Source of the DNA: Actinomadura livida
GTDB taxonomy: Bacteria; Actinomycetota; Actinomycetes; Streptosporangiales; Streptosporangiaceae
NCBI RefSeq assembly: GCF_014648675.1
Contig: NZ_BMRO01000011.1
Location: 1 to 64,000, forward strand
Reading direction: 5' to 3'
DNA length: 64,000 nt
The stretch's first letter is position 1, and every line of letters starts with the position of its first letter. The notes beneath the pieces were generated by a model, which saw only the letters and a list, made by a program, of their open reading frames with translations, was not told where the DNA came from and searched no databases. Of this stretch, positions 31,135 through 41,388 are shown in pieces. The translations under genes and the position numbers were made by a program.

Positions 31135-32097
31135 TCAGGCTTCGGCGGTGTCGGTCAAGCCGTACTGGTCCTGGTCGCAGGGGCGGGGGGACTCGGGGCC
31201 GTCGCGGCCGAGGCGGAGCATGCGGCAGACGCGGACGGTGCGGAACTCGCGGCCGCGCACGACGATCCGGTGGCCGGTCGACGCCCTGATCTCGTCGGCG
31301 AGCGCCGTCCACTCGGCGAGTTCGGCGGGGGTGGCGGGGTCGTTCTGGAACTCGCGGAGCCGGGGGAGCAGGCCGGTGAAGTGCCGGGCCAGCCGGTCGC
31401 GGGCCTGGTCCGGGTCGTCCCCGCCGGTGAGGGGCGCCCAGGAGTCGCCGTCGACCTCCACGACGATGAAGGTGGGCGGGAGCAGCACGACCCCGGGGTG
31501 CGCCTGGATCGCGTGCCGGGCCTCGGTTCGGATCATGTCCGGGACGGTGCCGGGGACGGGCAGCCGCGCGACGAGGTTCAGGCGGAGCTGCGCCTCCCAC
31601 TGGCCGCAGGGCGCCGCCGGGTCGAGCGGGTGGCCGCGGAGCAGCCCGTCGCCGGCGAGGTCGGCGTCGGTGGCCCTGGGTGGTTCCATGACCCGGTCGC
31701 CGATCAGGATGAACTTCTCGACCCGGATGATCCGGTACCTGCGGTCGCCGGTCTCCCACTCGTCCTTGGCGAGCTGCGGGCCCTCCTCGGGGTCGAGCCT
31801 GGCGGCCGCCGCCAGCATCGCGCGGGCGGTGCAGGGGTCCGGCTCCCCGGCCGCCTCCGTCCGCAGATCCATGGCCAGTCCGTACCGGGCGGCGGACGGA
31901 TCATCGGAGCCGAGACATCCGATTCGCCACTCTTTTCCCTTTTGCACTGCATGGCCGAAACAAGGGGACCCGGCGGGCAGGATCTTGGGATAGCGAAGAA
32001 TCCGCTCGCCGAGTTCCCTGTCGCGCACCGCCGCGACCGGGTCGAGGTCGGCGACCACGTTGAGGTGGTCGAACCCGTGCATCAGCGGGAAGGTCAT
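31135..32097 (-). CDS. DUF5954-family protein
   Basis: A 320-residue cytoplasmic protein. Typical features: a start with DHLNVVADLDPVAAVRDRELGERILRYPKIL, the central YRIIRVEKFILIGDRVMEPPRATDADL, then VARLPVPGTVPDMIRTEARHAIQAHPGVVLLPPTFIVVEVDGDSW and the C-terminal block GREFRTVRVCRMLRLGRDGPESPRP. This matches the DUF5954 family of actinobacteria, function unknown. The ATG at 32095-32097 is preferred for the N-terminal pattern; a GTG at 32131-32133 would add 12 residues and neither has a strong ribosome-binding site. It is a single-gene unit with a hairpin downstream, on the same strand as the antiporter but not clearly coupled. Confidence 0.75.
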   Translation of the reverse strand: MTFPLMHGFDHLNVVADLDPVAAVRDRELGERILRYPKILPAGSPCFGHAVQKGKEWRIGCLGSDDPSAARYGLAMDLRTEAAGEPDPCTARAMLAAAARLDPEEGPQLAKDEWETGDRRYRIIRVEKFILIGDRVMEPPRATDADLAGDGLLRGHPLDPAAPCGQWEAQLRLNLVARLPVPGTVPDMIRTEARHAIQAHPGVVLLPPTFIVVEVDGDSWAPLTGGDDPDQARDRLARHFTGLLPRLREFQNDPATPAELAEWTALADEIRASTGHRIVVRGREFRTVRVCRMLRLGRDGPESPRPCDQDQYGLTDTAEA

Positions 32098-32217
32098 GCC
32101 CGCATCCTGGCCGTCCGGCCCGCATTCCCGCACGGGTTTCGTGATTTCGACCGGCGGGCTTGCGGCAATTAACCGGAAAAAGAAAATCGGTGCAATGTTC
32201 AGGTCGGCGGGGCAGGG

Positions 32218-33525
<1,308 letters not shown>

Positions 33526-33663
33526 CCGGGATCTTTCAGACTTCGACGGACGTGCATGCCGAACCCGGTCAGACCCGGCGGATCAGCCCCACGACCTTAA
33601 CGGTCCCGCCCGCGCCGCTGAAACCCCGGGTCACCTGCACGACCCGGCGCCCAGAACGGCGGC

Positions 33664-33696
33664 CGGCACGGCGGCCTGGGAGCTGCCGCCGTGCCG
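33664..33696. terminator. Terminator of the GH115-GH10 operon
   Basis: A perfect 12-bp stem: CGGCACGGCGGC (33664-33675), 9-base loop, GCCGCCGTGCCG (33685-33696). It lies 41 bases beyond the GH10 stop codon on the minus strand and before the antiporter gene. No T-run. It should separate the xylan operon from the antiporter gene. Confidence 0.7.
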
Positions 33697-33736
33697 CCCG
33701 TCAGGGGGTGGTTCGGTCATCGGGGACGGGCGGGGG

Positions 33737-35098
33737 TCAGGGGGTGCTGCAGGCGAGCGCCGGGTCGGAGACGTTGCCGTTCGGCGCGCTCGCCGTGAAC
33801 CCGAAGGAGGCGGACGCGCCCGCCGCGAGGTTCGAGTTCCAGCCGGCGGGCTTGACCGTGACGACGTTGCCGTTCCTGGTCGGGGTCCCGTTCCAGAGGG
33901 CCTGGATGTCCTGGCCGGAGTTCATGGTCAGGACGGCCGTCCAGGAGCTGACCGCGCTGCTGCCGGCGGTGATGGTGACCTGGCCGTTGAAGCCGTTGTT
34001 CCACTGCGCGGTGCGGGTGTAGGTGCAGGTGACGCTCCCGTCACCGGGGTCGTCGGGGTCGCCGGGGTCGCCGCCGAGGGCTTCGAGCGTGGCGTCGTAC
34101 GCGGGCTTCTTGTTGTAGTCGTCGTCGAACAGAAGGGCCGCGCCCTCGCCCTCGAAGACGTCGGGGACCCAGGAGTACTTGTCGGTCACGCCCCAGACGG
34201 TGATGCCCTTGCAGGCCGCCACCGCCACGCATGCCGAGGTCACCGCGCGGTAGTCGCTCGCCTGCTGCGCCAGCTTCTGGCTGTTCGGCGGGGTCTGCAT
34301 CCGGATGTCGAGCTCGGTGATGTAGACGTTCACGCCCAGGTCGGCGAACCGCTGGATGTTGGCCTGGATGTCACCGGGGAGGCTGCCCACGATCAGGTGC
34401 GCCTGGAGGCCGACGCAGTCGATCGGGACGCCGCGGCGCTTGAAGTCCTGGACCATGGCGTAGACGGCGTCGCTCTTCGCGTTGCGTCCGTCGATGTTGT
34501 AGTCGTTGTAGCAGAGCTCGGCCCCCGGGTCGGCCGCGCGCGCCGCCCGGAACGCCTCCTCGATGTAGTCGTCGCCGATGACGCGCTGGAAGACCGTGTC
34601 CCGCCGCGCGCCGGAGCCGTCCTGGAACGCCTCGTTGACGACGTCCCAGTAGTCGATGTCGCCGCGGAAGTGGCCGGCGACGTTCGAGATGTGGTTGCGC
34701 ATGACGTCCAGCAGCTCGGTGCGCGAGGAGATCCCCTCGACCCAGTCGGGCAGCTGGCTGTGCCAGACGAGCGTGTGCCCGCGCACCGCCATGCCCTGCG
34801 ACTGCGCGTGGCCGACGAGCTGGTCGGCCGCGCCGTAGTTGAACGAGTTGCGGGACGGCTCGGTCGTCTCCCACTTCATCTCGTTCTCGGGCGTGAGCTG
34901 GTTGAACTCGCGGTTGAGCGTGCTGACGTAGGCCGACTCGCCCATGTGGCTCTGGGCGGCGGCGGTGCCGAAGACGATGCCCTTGGCGGCGGCCGCCTCC
35001 TTCAGCGTGCTCGCCGCCGAGGCGGGGGGCGCGCCGGCCACCAGGACGGCCAGGAGCAGTGTCGCCGCTCCGAGCACCGCGGTGAGTGCTCTTCTCAT
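33737..35098 (-). CDS. Secreted GH10 endo-1,4-beta-xylanase with CBM2
   Basis: A 453-residue exported xylanase. Signal peptide MRRALTAVLGAATLLLAVLV ending ASA at about 27. The GH10 domain runs from about 31 to 340 with FNQLTPENEMKWE, HTLVWHSQLPDWV, the acid/base Glu (E156) in YWDVVNEAFQDGSG, and the nucleophile Glu (E262) in NVYITELDIRM. A D/P/G linker (GGDPGDPDDPGDG) joins a C-terminal CBM2 (about 355-453) with TCTYTRTAQWNNGFNGQVTI, WTAVLTM and AAGASASFGFTAS, which binds cellulose or xylan. It is the second gene of an operon with the GH115 enzyme, 33 bases between them, preceded by GGAGGA. It hydrolyses the xylan backbone outside the cell. Confidence 0.95.
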   Translation of the reverse strand: MRRALTAVLGAATLLLAVLVAGAPPASAASTLKEAAAAKGIVFGTAAAQSHMGESAYVSTLNREFNQLTPENEMKWETTEPSRNSFNYGAADQLVGHAQSQGMAVRGHTLVWHSQLPDWVEGISSRTELLDVMRNHISNVAGHFRGDIDYWDVVNEAFQDGSGARRDTVFQRVIGDDYIEEAFRAARAADPGAELCYNDYNIDGRNAKSDAVYAMVQDFKRRGVPIDCVGLQAHLIVGSLPGDIQANIQRFADLGVNVYITELDIRMQTPPNSQKLAQQASDYRAVTSACVAVAACKGITVWGVTDKYSWVPDVFEGEGAALLFDDDYNKKPAYDATLEALGGDPGDPDDPGDGSVTCTYTRTAQWNNGFNGQVTITAGSSAVSSWTAVLTMNSGQDIQALWNGTPTRNGNVVTVKPAGWNSNLAAGASASFGFTASAPNGNVSDPALACSTP

Positions 35099-35131
35099 GG
35101 TTTCGTTCCTCCTTGGGGGTGGGCGGGGGGT

Positions 35132-38100
35132 TCAGCGAAACCCGGCCCTCCGGCTTTCGGGGGGCCCGAGATAGGAGGTCCTGAGTCCTCCGGTGTCGAC
35201 CACGATCTTCTGCAGGACGACGGTCGGGTCGACCATCCAGAACTTCAGGGTGTGCGTCCCCGGTCCGGTGACGGTGTGCGTCGTGACGGTGCGGTTGACG
35301 TTGTCGGAGGTGTTCCTCTCCCATTGCTTGTTCATGGTCGTGTCGTTCGCGCCCGTCGCCTCGGTGATGTTCACGACCTGCGGTTCCTGGCCGTCGATCG
35401 AAACGGCGTATTCGAGGCCCTCGGTCGAAAGGACGCTGTTGCGCGGCGACAGGTACGCCCAGACCTTCACGGGCCCGGTCGTGGTCAGCGTCATGTCGTA
35501 TTCGAGGCGCGGGCCTTTGCCCGGCTCCTGGCTGGACGCGGTGACGGGGAACGGCTCCATTCCGGCGTCCGTCCGGCCGATTCCCGGGATCCGCTTCCAG
35601 TGCGCGCCGCCCGCGGCGGCCGCCCGGGTGAAGCCGTCGGCGTCCATGGAGACGTAGCCGCCCGCCTCGACGAAGCCGCGCGCCCGGGACGGCTCCGGCT
35701 TGTCGACCACGGCCTGGACGGTGACGGTGCGGCCGTCCGCGCCCGCGACCTCGATCGGCACCCGCGTGGTCCCCTTGGGCGCCCGCCGCCAGTCGATCCA
35801 CACGGTCGCCCGTACCTGCTCGTCGACCCGGCCCTTGGCGTGGGACACCTTCACCCAGGGCTCACCGGGGGTGATCCGGTAGTCGAACGGGTCGGTGCCG
35901 CGGTTGAACACCTCGATGTACTGCGGGGGCGCGCTCTGGTACGGGCTGAACTCCGGCAGGACGGCCTCGGTCTCCGCCTTCGGCCACCACTCGTCGGAGC
36001 CGTCGATGGCGACGCCCATCTCCGAGCCGTCCGGCACCTCGATCCGCTTGAGATGCGGGTAGATCTCGTCGGGGAGCGCGACGTGGTCCTTCTCGGGCTG
36101 CTGCCAGGGCGCGTTCGGGCCGTAGCGCGCCACGTTGCCGTAGCCGATCTTCGGCTGGCTCTGGAAGCCCTCCCATTTCCCGCCGGCCAGCTCGTGGTCG
36201 TAGTAGCGCGACATCGCCTGGTCCTCGTCGAACCGGGCCTCGGCCTCGTCGGCGTAGTCGTTGGTGGCCGCCCGTCCCTGTTCCGCGTAGAGGATGTTCG
36301 TGAATTCGGCCTCGCGCAGCGCGTAGAGGTTGGCCGTCGCCTTCACCTGGTAGTACACGAGCTGGTAATAGGCGTCCTGGTATTCGTCCGGCAGGCGCCG
36401 GCGTATCCGTTCGGCCTTTTCTGCGAGCCGGTGCCACCGGGCGGTGACACCGTCCATCTCGCGGTACTGATTGAGGTAGAAGGGCGTTTCCTCGTCGTCG
36501 TAGACGACGGCGCTCGGGTCGGTGGAAAGGTCCTTCTCCGGGTCGAGGGTGATGCGGCGGTTGAGCAGTTCCGGCTTGCGCAGCGCCTGGAGATTCCCGT
36601 ACTCCCCGAGGACCTCCCCGATCTCCTTCGCGTGCCCGCTCCCGAAGTTCTGCGCGGCGAACTGCCGCTCCCACTCGCCCAGCTTGTGCAGCGGCCAGCG
36701 GTCCGGGTCCCAGGCGTAGTCGAGGAAGAACTGTGTCGGGAGCTCGTTGCTCTTCAAGTCGCCGACGTTCGCGACCCACAGGTTGCGGATGCCGTACTGG
36801 TACGACTGGTGCAGCTGCTCCCACGTGTTCGCGAGCTGCGCGGTGTCGACCCACTTGTAGTTGCGGCCGCCGCCCACGTAGTCGAAGTGGTAATACAGCC
36901 CGTATCCGCCGGCCCGCTCCGGCAGCCCCTTCGCGGGCATCTTGCGCATGTTGCCCCAGTTGTCGTCGGTGAAGACGACGGTCACGTCGTCGGGGACGCG
37001 CATGCCCCGGTCCCAGTAGCGCTGGACCTCCTTGTAGAGCGTCCACACCTGCGGGGTCTCGGACGCCTCCTTGCCGGTGACGTCGGCCAGGATCTCGCGC
37101 TCGCCGGCGATGATGCTCTGCATCAGCTCGATGCCGTCGCCGTCCGGCAGGCCGACGTCGCCGTTGCCGCGCATCCCGATGGTGACGACGCCCTCGAAGC
37201 CCTCCTCGACCATCCGCTCGACGCCGTCCCGCCAGTACTGCTTGATCGCGTCGGAGTTGCGGCGGAAGCTCCACTCGCCCGTCCCGCCGTACGGGTCGCT
37301 GCCCGGCTTGGTGATGTTGCCGTCCGCGTCCCGCTCCGCCGGGGTCGCGTGCCGGTTCCACTCCTCGATGCCGCGCATCATCGGGGCCTCGTGGGACGTC
37401 CCCACGACGACGCCGTACTTCTTCGCGGTCGCGTGGTTCAGCGGGTCGTCCTCGGCGAAGGCGCGTCCCCACACGGCGGGCCACAGGTAGTTGGCCTTCA
37501 GCCGCAGCATGGTCTCGAAGATCTTGGCGTAGAACTCGTGGTTGAAGCCGTTGGGGTAGCCCTCGGCCTTCCCCGGCCCGAAGAACCGCGGCGCCCAGCG
37601 GTTCAGCGCCGGGTTCTCGTCGTTGATGAAGAAGCCCCGGTACTTCACGGCCGGTGTGCCCTGCGTGTGCCGGCCCGGCTTCACGTAGATGTCGCCGTGC
37701 CGCGGGGACGGGACGTCGGCCCAGAAGTACCAGGGGGAGACGCCGATGTTCCTGGAGACGTCGTAGGCCCCGTAGATGGTGCCGCGCTGGTCGCTGCCGG
37801 CGATGACGAACGCGCGCCGCACGCCGGGCATCGGGTGCTCCACGACCTGTTCGAGGGTGGTCTCCCACTTGCCCTCGACGTCCCGCACGTCCAGCTTCCC
37901 GGACGAGACGAGCCGGTCGATGAGCGGGCTCTTGCCGATCGTGCCGATGATGACGACCGCGCTCCCGGACGGGACCGTGCCGTCGGCCGACAGCGCGGGC
38001 CGCTCGCCGCTCACCCGCTCGATGTCGGCCCGCAGGTCCCCGGCGACCCGCACGACGCCCGGGTGGTCGGCGTCGCTGACGACGAGCGGCGCGGCCCTGC

Positions 38101-38305
38101 CGTCCTCGACGAGCGGGAAGTGGCCCCGGCCGTCCCGGAACGAGATATAGGACGACGGGTTCGGTGCGCCATGGCCGGAACCGACGCGGCCGGGTCCACC
38201 GCGGTCGGCGGGGAGCGCGGCGGCGGGCGGCGCGGTGAAGGCGATGACGGTCGGGACGAGGGCCAGGAACAGCTTCGACTTCCACATCCGGCGCGGTCTG
38301 CCCAT
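35132..38305 (-). CDS. Secreted GH115 xylan alpha-1,2-glucuronidase
   Basis: A 1057-residue protein of the GH115 family. A Sec signal peptide (KLFLALVPTVIAFTAPPAAA) is followed by the N-terminal domain (FPLVEDGRAAPLVVSDADHPGVVRVAGDL, GTIYGAYDVSRNIGVSPWYFW). The catalytic barrel has YRGFFINDENPALNRW, FNHEFYAKIFETMLRLKANYLWPAVWGRAF, GTSHEAPM and VVFTDDNWGNMR. C-terminal beta-rich domains end in EYDMTLTTTGPVKVWAYLSPR. It removes (methyl)glucuronic acid from xylan, including internal residues. ATG at 38303-38305 with GAGGAG upstream is chosen over a GTG five codons earlier. First gene of the operon with GH10; three TCGAAA-NN-TTTCGA palindromes lie upstream, fitting xylose/xylan-responsive repression. 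Confidence 0.93.
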   Translation of the reverse strand: MGRPRRMWKSKLFLALVPTVIAFTAPPAAALPADRGGPGRVGSGHGAPNPSSYISFRDGRGHFPLVEDGRAAPLVVSDADHPGVVRVAGDLRADIERVSGERPALSADGTVPSGSAVVIIGTIGKSPLIDRLVSSGKLDVRDVEGKWETTLEQVVEHPMPGVRRAFVIAGSDQRGTIYGAYDVSRNIGVSPWYFWADVPSPRHGDIYVKPGRHTQGTPAVKYRGFFINDENPALNRWAPRFFGPGKAEGYPNGFNHEFYAKIFETMLRLKANYLWPAVWGRAFAEDDPLNHATAKKYGVVVGTSHEAPMMRGIEEWNRHATPAERDADGNITKPGSDPYGGTGEWSFRRNSDAIKQYWRDGVERMVEEGFEGVVTIGMRGNGDVGLPDGDGIELMQSIIAGEREILADVTGKEASETPQVWTLYKEVQRYWDRGMRVPDDVTVVFTDDNWGNMRKMPAKGLPERAGGYGLYYHFDYVGGGRNYKWVDTAQLANTWEQLHQSYQYGIRNLWVANVGDLKSNELPTQFFLDYAWDPDRWPLHKLGEWERQFAAQNFGSGHAKEIGEVLGEYGNLQALRKPELLNRRITLDPEKDLSTDPSAVVYDDEETPFYLNQYREMDGVTARWHRLAEKAERIRRRLPDEYQDAYYQLVYYQVKATANLYALREAEFTNILYAEQGRAATNDYADEAEARFDEDQAMSRYYDHELAGGKWEGFQSQPKIGYGNVARYGPNAPWQQPEKDHVALPDEIYPHLKRIEVPDGSEMGVAIDGSDEWWPKAETEAVLPEFSPYQSAPPQYIEVFNRGTDPFDYRITPGEPWVKVSHAKGRVDEQVRATVWIDWRRAPKGTTRVPIEVAGADGRTVTVQAVVDKPEPSRARGFVEAGGYVSMDADGFTRAAAAGGAHWKRIPGIGRTDAGMEPFPVTASSQEPGKGPRLEYDMTLTTTGPVKVWAYLSPRNSVLSTEGLEYAVSIDGQEPQVVNITEATGANDTTMNKQWERNTSDNVNRTVTTHTVTGPGTHTLKFWMVDPTVVLQKIVVDTGGLRTSYLGPPESRRAGFR

Positions 38306-38342
38306 CGGCTGTCTCCTCACTGCGGGAGCGGCGGGGGGCGTC

Positions 38343-38366
38343 TCGAAACTTTTCGATATTTTTCGA
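38343..38366. promoter_or_regulatory. Two overlapping TCGAAA-NN-TTTCGA operators of the xylan operon
   Basis: TCGAAACTTTTCGA (38343-38356) is a perfect 14-bp palindrome. TCGATATTTTTCGA (38353-38366), overlapping it by four bases, is the same motif with one base off. They lie 38-61 bases upstream of the GH115 start codon. CGAAA-N-TTTCG-type palindromes are the known xylan/xylose operator class of actinomycetes (for example those near xylanase genes, and BxlR-type LacI sites). No LacI gene is in the window. Confidence 0.7.
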
Positions 38367-38473
38367 GAGCCGACTGGAAAATAGCCTCAGCCGTCTCTCT
38401 CGTCAACCACCTCTTTCCCTCTAATCGGCCCATATCGGTTCTGATCTGGGCGCATGGAGGCGCACGGCTGGCT

Positions 38474-38487
38474 TCGAAATATTTCGA
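38474..38487. promoter_or_regulatory. Third TCGAAA-NN-TTTCGA operator
   Basis: TCGAAATATTTCGA is a perfect 14-bp palindrome 169 bases upstream of the GH115 start and about 108 bases from the double operator, near 10 helical turns. Its distance suits looping with the proximal sites. It also lies about 146 bases upstream of the divergent SAM-methyltransferase gene at 38633, which it might affect. Confidence 0.65.
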
Positions 38488-38632
38488 GCAGACGGAGAGG
38501 ATCTTTCTAGGGCCGGGCGCGGCCAACTCCGCGCTTTCCCCTACGGAGATCCTTTGGAACGCAATAGAGTCGTGCGGAACGGCTGCGACCCTCGCGGTGG
38601 TGGGCCGGCGAGCGCGCTAGAGAGGCCCGACT

Positions 38633-39430
38633 TTGACCAAAGAGGACCAAGCCCCCGTCGACCTGAACGTGGACGTCGCCCATCCCGCCCGGATGTACGA
38701 CTACTACCTGGGCGGCAAGGACAACTACGAGGCCGATCGCGCGGCCGCCGACGCCGCGCTCGACGCCGCCCCCGAGATCCGCGCCATCGCCCGGGAGAAC
38801 CGGGCCTTCCTGCACCGCGCCGTCCGCCACCTGGTGGACTCCGGCGTCCGGCAGTTCCTGGACCTCGGCGCCGGGCTGCCGACCCAGCGCAACGTCCACC
38901 AGGTCGCCCAGGAGATCGCGCCCGACACGCGCGTCGTCTACGTCGACAACGACCCGATCGTCCTCGTGCACGCGCGGGCCCTGCTGAGCGGGCTGGGGCG
39001 GACGGCCGTCGTCCAGGCCGACGTCCGCGAGCCCGAGCGGATCATCGCCGACCCGCAGGTGCGCTCGCTGATCGACTTCGAGCAGCCGCTGGCGGTGATG
39101 CTGGTGTCGGTGCTGCAGTTCGTCCCCGACCGCGAGCCGCAGGACATCGTCGCCCCGCTGCGGGACGCGATGCCCAGCGGCGGCTACCTCGTCCTGTCGC
39201 ACCCCACGCAGGACTTCCGCACCAGCCAGGTGAACGAGGTCGCCAGCACCTACACCCGCGCCAAGGCCCCGGCCGTGGCGCGCCGCAAGGCCGAGATCGA
39301 GCGCGTCTTCGACGGCTTCGAGCTGCTGGAGCCGGGCATCGTCCAGACCCCGCTCTGGCGGCCCGACGGCCCGGTCACCCCGAACCTCGATCTCATCTGG
39401 ATGTACGGCGCCGTCGGCCGCAAGCCCTGA
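38633..39430 (+). CDS. DUF574 / S-adenosyl methyltransferase (copy 1)
   Basis: A 265-residue protein of the actinobacterial S-adenosyl methyltransferase family PF04672 (DUF574). Motifs: HPARMYDYYLGGKDNYEADR, LHRAVRHLVDSGVRQFLDLGAGLPTQRNVHQVAQEI (SAM-binding Gly-rich loop), RVVYVDNDPIVLVHARALL (acidic loop) and VLQFVPDREPQDIVAPLRDAMPSGGYLVLSHPT. Streptomycete genomes encode many such paralogues; the methyl acceptor is unknown. TTG start at 38633 with GAGAGG 8 bases before. A second member is at 43585. It is divergent from the xylan operon and is followed by the nitroreductase 45 bp downstream, perhaps in the same unit. Confidence 0.88.
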   Translation: MTKEDQAPVDLNVDVAHPARMYDYYLGGKDNYEADRAAADAALDAAPEIRAIARENRAFLHRAVRHLVDSGVRQFLDLGAGLPTQRNVHQVAQEIAPDTRVVYVDNDPIVLVHARALLSGLGRTAVVQADVREPERIIADPQVRSLIDFEQPLAVMLVSVLQFVPDREPQDIVAPLRDAMPSGGYLVLSHPTQDFRTSQVNEVASTYTRAKAPAVARRKAEIERVFDGFELLEPGIVQTPLWRPDGPVTPNLDLIWMYGAVGRKP

Positions 39431-39475
39431 CCCCGGCCGGCCTTCCGACCCGCCCTTTACCCCCGGAGAGGTGAC

Positions 39476-40111
39476 ATGGACGTCATCGAGGCCATGAAGA
39501 CAACGGGCACGTGCCGCTACTTCCGCGGCGACCCCGTACCGGACGAGGTCCTGATGACGGCGTTCGACGCCGCCCGGTTCGCGCCGCAGGGCGGCAACCG
39601 GCAGCCCGTCCGCTGGGTCGTCGTCCGGGACAAGGACCGCAAGCGGCAGCTCGCCGAGTGGTACCTCGGGCCCTGGAAGGCGTACCTGGACGGCATCGAC
39701 ACCGGGGAGATCGGCGTCGGCGCCCTGCCGAAGGCCGTCACCGACGCCGACCACTTCGCCGAGCACCTGCACGAGGTCCCGGCCATCGTCGTCCTGTGCG
39801 CCGAGATCGACGGCCTCCACCCCACCGACCTGGAGCTCGACCGGTTCAGCGTGGTGGGCGGCGGGTCCATCTACCCGACCGCGCAGAACTTCTGCCTCGC
39901 GCTGCGCGCCCAGGGCGTCGCGAGCGCCCTGACGACCCTGCTCGTCCACGCCGAGCCCAAGGTCAAGGAGCTGCTGGGCGTCCCGGACGGCGTCATCACC
40001 GCCGCCCACATCGCGGTCGGCTACCCCGAGCACGGCTTCCCCGCCAAGCTCAGCCGCACCCCGGTGGAGGAGATCGTCTTCGACGAGACTTACGGCACCC
40101 CGATGTCGTGA
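39476..40111 (+). CDS. Nitroreductase-family oxidoreductase
   Basis: A 211-residue FMN-binding protein of the nitroreductase fold: TTGTCRYFRGDPVPDEVLMTAFDAARFAPQGGNRQPVRWVVVRD carries the R-F / PQGGNRQPV phosphate and isoalloxazine contact residues. Later GGGSIYPTAQNFCLALRAQGVAS and DGVITAAHIAVGYPEHGFP are conserved. Probably uses NAD(P)H to reduce a flavin-accessible nitro or quinone compound; the true substrate is unknown. GGAGAGG lies 7 bases upstream of the ATG. Together with the methyltransferase before it and the MetE-like enzyme after it, these genes lie on the same strand with short gaps but without a common theme. Confidence 0.85.
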   Translation: MDVIEAMKTTGTCRYFRGDPVPDEVLMTAFDAARFAPQGGNRQPVRWVVVRDKDRKRQLAEWYLGPWKAYLDGIDTGEIGVGALPKAVTDADHFAEHLHEVPAIVVLCAEIDGLHPTDLELDRFSVVGGGSIYPTAQNFCLALRAQGVASALTTLLVHAEPKVKELLGVPDGVITAAHIAVGYPEHGFPAKLSRTPVEEIVFDETYGTPMS

Positions 40112-40206
40112 CCCCGCGGGTCTTGGACGTCCGTCCCGGGCCATGGACAACGGGCCGCCCCGGTCCTGAGACTGGTCACGGTCGTCCCTGACACCGAGGA
40201 GTGCCC

Positions 40207-41250
40207 ATGGCACCGCTGCCGCCGCTGCCGACGTCGCTGGTCGGGAGCTACGCCCAGCCCGAGTGGCTGATCGACCGGTCGAGGCTCGCCGGGCGGTTCC
40301 CGCCGCGCGTCCGCGCCAGGGAGCTGTGGCGCGTCGCGCCCGAGCTGCTCGCGCAGGCCCAGGACGACGCGACGCTCCTCGCGATCCGGGCGCAGGAGGA
40401 GGCGGGGCTCGACATCGTGACCGACGGCGAGATCCGCAGGGAGAGCTACTCCAACCACTTCGCGACGGCGCTGGAGGGGGTCGACGTCGACAACCCTGGG
40501 ACGGCGCTCGACCGCAGCGGCCACCCGAACCCCGTGCCGCGGATCACCGGGCCGATCCGCCGGCCGCGCCCGGTCGAGGTCGCGGACGTGCGGTTCCTGC
40601 GCGCGCACACCGACCGGACGATCAAGATGACGGTGCCGGGGCCGTTCACCATGTCCCAGCAGGCGCAGAACGAGCACTACCCCGACGCCGAGGCGGCGGC
40701 GATGGCCTACGCCGAGGCGGTCAACGCCGAGATCACCGACCTGTTCGCCGCGGGCGCGGACGTGGTGCAGATCGACGAGCCCTACATGCAGGCCCGCCCG
40801 GACGCCGCCCGCGCGTACGGGCTGCGCGCGCTGAACGCGGCGCTCGCCGGCGTCACCGGCACCACGGCGGTGCACATCTGCTTCGGGTACGCCGCGATCA
40901 TCCACGAGCGACCGGCGGGCTACTCGTTCCTGCCGGAGCTGGCCGGGTGCTCGGCTCGGCAGGTCTCGATCGAGACGGCGCAGTCCGGGCTCGACCTCGG
41001 CGTCCTCGCCGACCTCGCGGACAAGACGGTCATCCTCGGGGTGATCGACCTGTCCGACCACGCGGTGGAGTCGCCGGAGACCGTAGCCGGGCGCGTCCGC
41101 CGCGCCTTCGGCTTCGTGCCGCCCGAGCGGATCGTCATCGCCCCCGACTGCGGCATGAAGTACCTGCCGCGCGAGTCCGCGGAGGGGAAGATGCGCGCGA
41201 TGGCGGGCGCCGCCGAGCTGCTCCGGAAGGAGCTCGCGGCATCGTCCTGA
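40207..41250 (+). CDS. Short MetE-like (cobalamin-independent methionine synthase C-domain) methyltransferase
   Basis: A 347-residue protein comprising one TIM barrel equal to the C-terminal domain of MetE. Zinc ligands are recognisable: HICFGYA (His-x-Cys), an acidic residue in the QVSIE strand, and the C-terminal Cys in IVIAPDCGMKYLPRE. Other motifs: TSLVGSYAQPEWLI, QEEAGLDIVTDGEIRRESYSNHF, TVPGPFTM and ADVVQIDEPYMQARPDAARAY. It lacks the N-terminal domain that binds methyltetrahydrofolate in full MetE, as do 'core-MetE' enzymes thought to take methyl groups from another donor. Its acceptor is probably a thiol; methionine synthesis is not proven. ATG with GAGGAG upstream; a GTG two codons earlier overlaps that site. 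Confidence 0.82.
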   Translation: MAPLPPLPTSLVGSYAQPEWLIDRSRLAGRFPPRVRARELWRVAPELLAQAQDDATLLAIRAQEEAGLDIVTDGEIRRESYSNHFATALEGVDVDNPGTALDRSGHPNPVPRITGPIRRPRPVEVADVRFLRAHTDRTIKMTVPGPFTMSQQAQNEHYPDAEAAAMAYAEAVNAEITDLFAAGADVVQIDEPYMQARPDAARAYGLRALNAALAGVTGTTAVHICFGYAAIIHERPAGYSFLPELAGCSARQVSIETAQSGLDLGVLADLADKTVILGVIDLSDHAVESPETVAGRVRRAFGFVPPERIVIAPDCGMKYLPRESAEGKMRAMAGAAELLRKELAASS

Positions 41251-41388
41251 CCGCTGGTCCGGCGCTGCCCGAGCTCCGCCCCGGCGCTGCCGCCGATCCG
41301 CTGCGGCGCTGCCGGTAACCTCATGCGGCGGGGCCGGGCGGCGGGGCGCGTGGTGCGCCCGACGCCGCGCCGGGCCGTGGGGGATGCC

